Of a stretch of DNA of 46,188 nt, positions 41,656-46,188 are shown piece after piece (position 1 is the first letter of the stretch; each line of letters starts with the position of its first letter). A model generated the notes under the pieces. The model was not told the DNA's origin. It worked only from the letters and a program-made list of their open reading frames with translations, and searched no databases. A program made the translations under genes and the position numbers. The stretch comes from Gammaproteobacteria bacterium F7. Lineage in GTDB: Bacteria > Pseudomonadota > Gammaproteobacteria > Pseudomonadales > IMCC2047. The DNA is taken from positions 1 through 46,188 of the forward strand of contig LUKI01000016.1 in the NCBI GenBank assembly GCA_001593685.1. Reading direction: 5' to 3'.

Positions 41656-41808
41656 TTAGCGGGCCAAAACTTGCTCCAAGCACTCTCTAAATTTTAGCTG
41701 TCCACTTGGTGATAGGTTTTCATAAACCTCAAAGAGGTCATCTATCGTAATGTTGTCCCCAACTTCTCTGGCTTTAGCGGTAAGTAAATCTATATCTGAT
41801 TCAAGCAT
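41656..41808 (-). CDS. 50-aa acidic hypothetical protein
   Basis: A short ORF with GAGGAAG seven bases before its ATG. The product begins MLESDIDLLTAKAREVGDN and continues with helical segments ending in CLEQVLAR. It converges with the primase gene and lies downstream of radC on the same strand (about 35 bases apart). The ribosome-binding site and codon pattern make it credible; function unknown. Confidence 0.6.
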   Translation of the reverse strand: MLESDIDLLTAKAREVGDNITIDDLFEVYENLSPSGQLKFRECLEQVLAR

Positions 41809-41843
41809 AATGACTTCCTCTTCTAGGTTTTAGGGAGGGTGGC

Positions 41844-42347
41844 TTACATCCACCCTCTGTTTGCAAAGCTGGTGTGTTTGTTGCCGCCGATAACGATATG
41901 ATCCAGCGTTCTCACATCAAACATGCTTAACGCGTCTTGAAGCTGCTTTGTGATGCTCCTGTCGGCCTTACTGGGTTCTGCTTCACCTGACGGGTGATTA
42001 TGTGCAAGGATGACTGCCGCAGCATTCAGTGACAGCGCTTCTTTTGCGACTTCCCTGGGATAAATACTGGCGGAGTCAATCGTCCCTCTGAACATTTCCT
42101 TGGTCTCAATAACCCTGTGCTGGGTATCGAGATAGAGCACTAAAAATACTTCGTGTTCCTTCTCGGCCAGAGTGAGCTTTAAGTAGTCCACGGCTGCTGA
42201 CGGATCTCTCATAGCGGCACCTGGTTTGCGTAAGCGGGCTGCGAGTATCTCTATTGCGGCTGCTATGGCTTTATCCTCGCCTGCCTGATCGTTTGGCTCA
42301 GGCGCAGCGAGTGCCGCGCCGTAGGTTGCCCTGGTTTCCTTGCTCAT
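41844..42347 (-). CDS. radC: RadC-like JAB-domain protein
   Basis: 167 aa. The JAMM metal motif is intact: His116-x-His118 in AHNHPSG and Asp129 (EPSKAD). The MPN core spans about 45-165. RadC genes are frequent in mobile elements and have been proposed to help element integration or counter host restriction; the biochemical role is unsettled. It is followed closely by a small 50-aa gene and preceded by an SH3-fold gene (9 bases), forming a three-gene minus-strand unit facing the primase. Confidence 0.9.
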   Translation of the reverse strand: MSKETRATYGAALAAPEPNDQAGEDKAIAAAIEILAARLRKPGAAMRDPSAAVDYLKLTLAEKEHEVFLVLYLDTQHRVIETKEMFRGTIDSASIYPREVAKEALSLNAAAVILAHNHPSGEAEPSKADRSITKQLQDALSMFDVRTLDHIVIGGNKHTSFANRGWM

Positions 42348-42356
42348 TGCTAACCC

Positions 42357-42644
42357 CTATGCAAATTCAAAGTGTTGGCCGGATACTGTCAGGCTGCGTA
42401 CGCCCTCAGCAGGGATGGAGCGGTAGCCGTTGTTTTCCATGTCGAATACGGTAATCAGGTTTTTTGATTTGGCGTTGTAGGCTTTACTGCCACCTTTAAG
42501 GTGCTTTTTAACGCCAGTCCGGCAACGCATTTTACGGAGTTCGCCAGTAGTACGTTTGATGAACTCAATGTAAAAGATTTGGCCGTCTGAAACGAGCTTG
42601 TCTAGGTTGGCGATATTGAATTGTGGTAGTGTTGCTGTAGTCAT
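42357..42644 (-). CDS. SH3-fold (WYL_2/Sm-like) small phage-type protein
   Basis: 95 aa with strands matching the small SH3-like family seen in phages and satellites: MRCRTGVKKHLKGGSKAYN and LITVFDMENNGYRSIPAEGV. First gene of the minus-strand unit with radC. It is divergent from the XRE/PemK pair, the two upstream regions forming a common AT-rich control zone (42645-42822). Function unknown. Confidence 0.6.
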   Translation of the reverse strand: MTTATLPQFNIANLDKLVSDGQIFYIEFIKRTTGELRKMRCRTGVKKHLKGGSKAYNAKSKNLITVFDMENNGYRSIPAEGVRSLTVSGQHFEFA

Positions 42645-42822
42645 TGTCAGTACTCCTATACTGGTTTTGATTAGGGCTTATCGGGTGTTGGCGCACTTGA
42701 TAGGCCTGTTTTCTTAGTAGATGAATATATTATATCTATCTTAGGCGAAAATACAAGTATAATTGATATAAAATATCGATTTAGTGTATATTTGTATCTC
42801 TTTAAAGATATAAGGTATTCGT
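42645..42822. promoter_or_regulatory. AT-rich divergent control region
   Basis: Shared upstream region of the SH3-fold gene (minus) and the XRE gene (plus), with repeated ATATC/GATAT motifs near 42735-42812 that suggest autorepressor sites. No single promoter pair is clear. Confidence 0.35.
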
Positions 42823-43041
42823 ATGACTCCCACACAATGCAAGATGGCGAGGGCAGGTCTTGGCTGGTCTGTGAAGAAATTAGGCGAGCTGGCCGGAACA
42901 ACCCCTAATACTGTTAGCCGCTTTGAAAACGGCAAAGATGCCTACACCAGTACGGCAAACAAGCTGCGGGAAGCCCTGGAGGGTAGCGGCAAGGTTCGCT
43001 TTGAGGGTGATGGGTGTGTTTGTATTGTTGAAAACGAATAA
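42823..43041 (+). CDS. XRE-family antitoxin-like regulator
   Basis: 72 aa: an HTH_3 domain (MTPTQCKMARAGLGWSVKKL, then AGTTPNTVSRFENGK) with a short C-terminal beta tail (VRFEGDGCVCIVENE). This compact form is common among XRE regulators of toxin pairs and satellites. AAGG lies about eight bases upstream. The PemK/MazF-like gene begins nine bases after its stop, so both are on one transcript. It could be the antitoxin, the element repressor, or both. Confidence 0.8.
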   Translation: MTPTQCKMARAGLGWSVKKLGELAGTTPNTVSRFENGKDAYTSTANKLREALEGSGKVRFEGDGCVCIVENE

Positions 43042-43050
43042 GGATATTCT

Positions 43051-43485
43051 GTGCCTTTAAATAATCACTTCTACCCAAAGCCAGGGCACATATTGATGTG
43101 TGACTTTTCCGGGTTTAAAGCTCCCGAAATGGTTAAGGTTCGGCCGGTATTGGTTTTGGCTGGAGCTATTCCTGGGCGTTCAGGGCTGGCAACAGTTGTA
43201 GCGCTAAGTACAAGGGTTCCTGATGCGATACAGGCTTACCATTACTGCTTACCTAAAGCGAGTTTACCCCGTTTGAAAAGGTTTCAAAATTCAGAAACTT
43301 GGGTAAAGGGCGATATGCTTTACACAGTTAGCCATGAGCGCTTAGATTCAATCAGGTTGGGCAAGGATCGAGCTACAGGCAAGCGAATTTATTATTCCGA
43401 TAGGCTGGGTAGAGACCAGATGAAAAAGGTCTATGGATGTGTGCTTAGTGGTCTTCACTTGAGTGCCGTGGTTCAGCACTTATAG
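43051..43485 (+). CDS. PemK/MazF-type toxin-like protein
   Basis: 144 aa, GTG start with AAGGA six bases upstream. N-terminal KPGHILMCDFSGFKAPEM followed by KVRPVLVLAG is the MazF/PemK core (the latter motif conserved in strand 2), and TVVALSTRVPD is the next strand. Longer than MazF (about 110 aa), with an extra C-terminal region (SHERLDSIRLGKDRATGKRIYYSDRLG). MazF-like toxins cut mRNA; pairing with an XRE protein rather than a SpoVT/AbrB antitoxin is unusual but known in principle. It may stabilise the island. Confidence 0.75.
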   Translation: MPLNNHFYPKPGHILMCDFSGFKAPEMVKVRPVLVLAGAIPGRSGLATVVALSTRVPDAIQAYHYCLPKASLPRLKRFQNSETWVKGDMLYTVSHERLDSIRLGKDRATGKRIYYSDRLGRDQMKKVYGCVLSGLHLSAVVQHL

Positions 43486-43555
43486 AGCTACACTGTGCTA
43501 CAGAGAGCTGTAGCGATTGACCAAATTACCTTTAAGGTATATATTTAAATCGTTC

Positions 43556-43680
43556 CCGGCTCTGTTTTAAACATCCGGCTTCGAAGACTGCGTTTAGGTA
43601 CGTCCAGCGTAGCCAGCCCGACATGGCGATGACAAGCCCGCCGGAGCTGAGAATTAAGCCCCTTTATTGGGGCTTTGTCG
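43556..43680 (+). terminator. Terminator and GC-rich 3' region of the XRE/PemK transcript
   Basis: AAGCCCC-TTTATT-GGGGCTTT at 43656-43676 forms a strong hairpin but has only a short T tail. The preceding 100 bases are GC-rich with no ORF and could be structured RNA; I see no known family. Confidence 0.5.
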
Positions 43681-43725
43681 TTTCTGGACGTTGTGTTTTC
43701 CGTATTACCCCGTATCTAGCTGACC

Positions 43726-43839
43726 TGTTCCCACTCCGTTACCTGTTCCCATTAGCCTGCTTTAGTAAGTGGGAACGTTTTTTATTTAATTAAATCATAT
43801 GGTTACAAGTCTTGTCCCCGCTGTTCCCACTGTTCCCGC
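43726..43839. repeat. Iteron array 2 (inverted counterpart of array 1)
   Basis: TGTTCCCAC 43726-43734, TGTTCCCAT 43744-43752, inverted GTGGGAACG 43769-43777, then about 30 bases of AT-rich DNA, TGTCCCCGC 43813-43821, TGTTCCCAC 43822-43830, TGTTCCCGC 43831-43839. Read in reverse it has the same order of direct, AT-rich, inverted and direct units as array 1. Confidence 0.75.
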
Positions 43840-43950
43840 TATTTTTCGGGGTATACCCTCCCCACACCCCTGTAATCTTTGTTTAATTTGCGAAGCTAGC
43901 CGGACAGATAGTTAATACATCAAGGTAAATATTACTGTCCGTTTGGGCGG

Positions 43951-43983
43951 TCCTGAGGGAGGGATTCGAACCCTCGAAGCCTA
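43951..43983 (-). other. tRNA T-arm-like remnant
   Basis: Minus strand contains GAGGGTTCGAATCCCTC, a perfect T-arm with TTCGAAT loop, followed by CCTCAGGACC instead of a CCA end. The rest of a tRNA is absent. Possibly the 3' end of a class II tRNA picked up as an old attachment site. Confidence 0.35.
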
Positions 43984-44022
43984 GTGGAGGGTAGGGGGTG
44001 GTAAAACCTGCCTACTCTTAAC

Positions 44023-44122
44023 GTGGACACCGCTGCCTTAATCGTTTGTTTGCGAGCCAAAATATTTAGGAGGGGGGGGGTTAAAAACCTTAGGGCTGAT
44101 AATTTGGACACCGCTGTCTTAG
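44023..44122. repeat. GGACACCGCTGYCTTA direct repeats
   Basis: Two copies, at 44025-44040 and 44106-44121, 81 bases apart. A related copy lies at 30357-30372 (GGACACCATTGTCTTA). The stretch 44106-44154 and 30357-30405 are similar over about 50 bases. Confidence 0.55.
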
Positions 44123-44191
44123 GTGAATTTTTACGTGAGGAGTAATTCAGAGAGTTTCACCGCGCTTAGAAGGGTGAAATCGTGCATTTTG

Positions 44192-44217
44192 CTAGACATA
44201 CGCTAGACAGAGCATTT
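44192..44217. repeat. Arm-type repeat, right end of segment B
   Basis: 26 bases matching 34553-34578 with one mismatch; two CTAGACA units. It lies 7 bases inside the right att copy. Confidence 0.65.
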
Positions 44218-44223
44218 TTGTTA

Positions 44224-44314
44224 GGCAATAAAAAAGGGCTCACATCGCTGTAAGCCCTTTGATATATGGTAGCTACGACTGGACTTGAACCAGTGACCCC
44301 AGCATTATGAATGC
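44224..44314. repeat. att-like direct repeat 3 (functional tRNA-Met 3' end)
   Basis: Right copy of the hairpin plus tRNA 3' half; it includes the functional tRNA-Met 3' portion. Matches the copies at 30415 and 34319. Confidence 0.85.
44229..44260 (-). terminator. tRNA-Met terminator
   Basis: Minus strand AAAGGGCT...AGCCCTTT hairpin followed by T residues, about seven bases after the tRNA CCA. It is part of the att repeat and is copied at the other two att sites. Confidence 0.75.
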
Positions 44315-44343
44315 TGTGCTCTAACCAACTGAGCTACGTAGCC
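44267..44343 (-). tRNA. tRNA-Met(CAT), elongator
   Basis: 77 nt with encoded CCA. Acceptor GGCTACG pairs with CGTAGCT (one G-U), anticodon stem CAGCA/TGCTG with TT-CAT-AA loop, T-arm ACTGG-TTCAAGT-CCAGT. It lies downstream of ychF on the same strand. Its 3' end serves as the integration site of the island, and the acceptor G-U suggests that the present 3' end came from an element. Confidence 0.97.
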
Positions 44344-44391
44344 AAATGAGGACGCGAATTTTCCCGATTTCGCTGTACCTTGTCAAGCACG

Positions 44392-45483
44392 TTAGACGTT
44401 AAATCTGAAGTGAATTACGTCGCCGTCCTGAACGACATATTCTTTGCCTTCCAGGCGCCATTTTCCGGCTTCCTTGGCGCCGTTTTCGCCATTGTATTGG
44501 ATAAAATCTTCATAGGAAGTAATTTCGGCGCGGATAAAACCCTTTTCAAAATCTGTATGGATAACACCTGCCGCCTCAGGGGCTTTAGCGCCGACTCTAA
44601 CGGTCCAGGCGCGTACTTCTTTTACACCGGCGGTAAAGTAGGTGTGCAGGCCCAGTAACTCGTAGCCACCGCGGATGACGCGGTTGAGGCCTGGTTCTTC
44701 AAAGCCTAGTTCTTCAAGGAATTCGGCTTTTTCTTCCTCTTCTAGCTCGATGATTTCTGCTTCCAGTTTGTTGCAGATAGAAACAACGATAGCGTTTTCT
44801 CGAGTGGCGATTTCTTTCACCGTGTCCAGGTGTGGGTTGTTCTCAAAACCCTCTTCATCGACGTTAGCGATGTACATGGTGGGTTTGGTTGTCAGCAGAT
44901 GGAAGCTGCGAACCAGTTTTTGTTCGTCTTCATCCAAATCCAGTGCGCGTACGGGCAGAGCTTCGTTGAGGTGCGGCAGAAGTTTTTCCAACAGGGCTTT
45001 TTCTTTGATGGCGTCTTTATCGCCGCCCTTGGCGGTGCGGGTTACACGCTGTAACTGTTTTTCAACGCTTTCCAGGTCAGCCAGGGCTAACTCGGTGTTG
45101 ATGACATCAATATCAGCAGCCGGATCAATTTTATTGGCAACGTGGATGACATTGTCATCGTCAAAGCAGCGCACAACATGGGCAATAGCGTCTGTTTCAC
45201 GGATGTTAGCCAGGAACTGGTTACCCAAACCTTCGCCCTTAGAAGCACCTGCCACTAAGCCTGCGATATCGACAAACTCCATGGTGGTGGGAATAACGCG
45301 CTCGGGGTTAACGATGGCAGCCAGCTTATCCTGGCGTGGATCAGGAACCGGCACGATACCGGAATTTGGCTCGATGGTGCAGAAGGGGAAGTTTTCTGCG
45401 CCGATGCGGGCATCGGTCAGTGCATTGAACAGTGTTGATTTGCCGACATTGGGTAGGCCGACAATGCCACATTTAAAACCCAT
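44392..45483 (-). CDS. ychF: Ribosome-binding ATPase YchF
   Basis: 363 aa, standard length. OBG-type P-loop with GLPNVGKST (residues 9-17), [20 protein letters not shown], and NKLE in place of NKxD, which explains ATP rather than GTP preference in the family. A coiled-coil insertion (130-200) and a C-terminal TGS domain (about 280-363) follow. It binds the ribosome and influences stress responses. Gene order L25-pth-ychF is conserved; 10 bases separate it from pth. Confidence 0.97.
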   Translation of the reverse strand: MGFKCGIVGLPNVGKSTLFNALTDARIGAENFPFCTIEPNSGIVPVPDPRQDKLAAIVNPERVIPTTMEFVDIAGLVAGASKGEGLGNQFLANIRETDAIAHVVRCFDDDNVIHVANKIDPAADIDVINTELALADLESVEKQLQRVTRTAKGGDKDAIKEKALLEKLLPHLNEALPVRALDLDEDEQKLVRSFHLLTTKPTMYIANVDEEGFENNPHLDTVKEIATRENAIVVSICNKLEAEIIELEEEEKAEFLEELGFEEPGLNRVIRGGYELLGLHTYFTAGVKEVRAWTVRVGAKAPEAAGVIHTDFEKGFIRAEITSYEDFIQYNGENGAKEAGKWRLEGKEYVVQDGDVIHFRFNV

Positions 45484-45493
45484 GGTTTAATCC

Positions 45494-46087
45494 TTATTTA
45501 CTGTTGGCATTAAAGCCGTTTAACAGTGTTTGTGCTTTATTCCAGTTGCCTGTGATCACTTCGGGCAGGGTGCGGATCGCTTCGTCGATGCTGGCACCAA
45601 GTAGCTCGCGCTCACTTTTAGGTGCTTTTTTCAATACAAAGTCGACGACCTGTGAACGATCACCGGGGTGGCCAATGCCTAATCGCAGTCGCTTAAATGC
45701 TCGAGTGTTCAAGTGGCTGATAATGTCGCGTAGGCCATTGTGACCACCGTGGCCGCCATCGACTTTAAAGCGAGCGGTGCCGGGGGCAATGTCCAGTTCG
45801 TCGTGAGCCACCATAATGGCGTCAGCGGGGATCTTGTAGAAATTTGCCAACGCCGCCACGGATTGTCCGCTGCGGTTCATAAATGTGGTGGGAATCAGGC
45901 AATGACAGTCTTGACCGGCAACACGAATTTTGGCGTATAGGCCGTGGAATTTTTTATCCGCTTTGAGTTCGCCATGGCAGGATTTGACCAGCTCTGAAAC
46001 GAACTCGGCCCCGGCATTATGGCGGGTTTGTTCGTATTGTTGGCCAGGATTTCCCAAGCCAACAATCAATTGAACAGAACCAGTCAT
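45494..46087 (-). CDS. pth: Peptidyl-tRNA hydrolase
   Basis: 197 aa. Catalytic His23 in LGNPGQQYEQTRHNAG, FMNRSG with the conserved Asn, HDELD and the GGHNGLRDI motif are all present. It releases tRNA from stalled peptidyl-tRNA. It lies between L25 and ychF in the usual order. Confidence 0.97.
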   Translation of the reverse strand: MTGSVQLIVGLGNPGQQYEQTRHNAGAEFVSELVKSCHGELKADKKFHGLYAKIRVAGQDCHCLIPTTFMNRSGQSVAALANFYKIPADAIMVAHDELDIAPGTARFKVDGGHGGHNGLRDIISHLNTRAFKRLRLGIGHPGDRSQVVDFVLKKAPKSERELLGASIDEAIRTLPEVITGNWNKAQTLLNGFNANSK

Positions 46088-46116
46088 TCTACCGGGGCCG
46101 AACGAAGCCGAAAGGC

Positions 46117-46188
46117 TTATTCTTCGCCAGCGTCGTCGCTTTGGCTTGTAGCTTCAGGTGCTTCAGGTGCTTCAGGTGCACCTTCTTC
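46117..46188 (-). CDS. rplY: 50S ribosomal protein L25/Ctc, C-terminal end (cut by window)
   Basis: Minus frame ends with an acidic EEGAPEAPEAPEATSQSDDA tail before TAA at 46117. Ala-Pro-Glu-rich acidic tails are usual for the long L25/Ctc form, and position upstream of pth supports it. The nine-base unit behind the APE repeat is reiterated about three to four times (46147-46177), a simple-sequence stretch that may vary in length between strains. Confidence 0.75.
   Translation of the reverse strand, partial: EEGAPEAPEAPEATSQSDDAGEE

Larger units (their letters stand above)
34319..44266. mobile_element. Segment B: compact replicating integrative element at tRNA-Met
   Basis: About 9.9 kb between tRNA-Met repeats. 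It carries a tyrosine integrase, AlpA-like HTH, TOPRIM/DUF927 primase-helicase, RadC, XRE/PemK-type pair and two inverted iteron arrays. There is no relaxase, capsid, portal or terminase gene. The gene set matches P4-like satellites or satellite-derived integrative elements that replicate autonomously after excision. All main genes are intact, so it may still be active. Confidence 0.8.

Noticed and set aside
44675-45490. 271-aa plus ORF opposite ychF
   Set aside because: Antisense shadow of a conserved gene with Ser/Arg-rich low-information sequence.
1-46188. CRISPR array search by eye
   Set aside because: No regularly spaced identical repeats of 24-40 bases were seen; the repeats present are att copies, iterons and short arm sites.

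Overview
The window reads as part of a gammaproteobacterial chromosome. The family repertoire and gene order (miaB-ybeZ-ybeY-corC-lnt; ctc/rplY-pth-ychF next to an elongator tRNA-Met; YgiQ; FadE; YheS; several c-di-GMP enzymes; DUF1820; DUF3012) point to a free-living, probably marine or aquatic gammaproteobacterium near the Cellvibrionales/Oceanospirillales. The taxon is inferred from gene content, not established.

Layout. Positions 1-7.9 kb: the end of a YheS-type ABC-F ATPase, an orphan prepilin-like protein, small membrane and hypothetical genes, a decayed cytochrome b remnant, a CBS-pair protein, an HPP-family membrane protein divergent from a TetR regulator with a large palindromic operator between them, and YgiQ. 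Positions 7.9-13.6 kb: the conserved minus-strand operon miaB-ybeZ(phoH)-ybeY-corC-lnt. Positions 13.7-24 kb: an L,D-transpeptidase, a Tat-exported DUF882/M15 protein, a DUF3012 lipoprotein, two tandem PAS-GGDEF paralogues, DUF1820, a pair of small divergent HTH genes, L-asparaginase, an unknown gene whose promoter is covered by a LexA-type box, and FadE. Positions 24-28 kb: a compact plus-strand unit made of a PstS-like binding protein, an outer-membrane beta-barrel and a membrane GGDEF-EAL protein. Positions 28-30.4 kb: a LysR regulator, a CDF-type transporter and debris of GNAT and VOC genes.

Positions 30.4-44.3 kb are mobile DNA stacked at the 3' end of tRNA-Met (44267-44343, minus). Three direct copies of the tRNA 3' end plus its terminator hairpin (about 30415, 34319 and 44224) delimit two segments. 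Segment A (about 3.8 kb) is decayed: it has no integrase, an IS3-family insertion, a dead HTH gene and small exported proteins. Segment B (about 9.9 kb) is a compact, apparently intact integrative element. It carries a tyrosine integrase next to its left att site, an unknown 406-aa protein, an AlpA/excisionase-like HTH, two small unknown genes, a 944-aa TOPRIM + DUF927 primase-helicase, RadC, an SH3-fold small protein and an XRE/PemK-MazF-type pair. No capsid, terminase or relaxase gene is visible. The replication genes are bracketed by two iteron arrays built on GTGGGAACA. Each array has three direct units, an AT-rich core, one inverted unit and two direct units, and the two arrays lie in inverted orientation about 7.5 kb apart. 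This resembles the paired ori/crr layout of satellite phage P4 and is the most distinctive system in the window.

Positions 44.3-46.2 kb return to core chromosome: ychF, pth and the C-terminus of ribosomal protein L25/Ctc, all on the minus strand.
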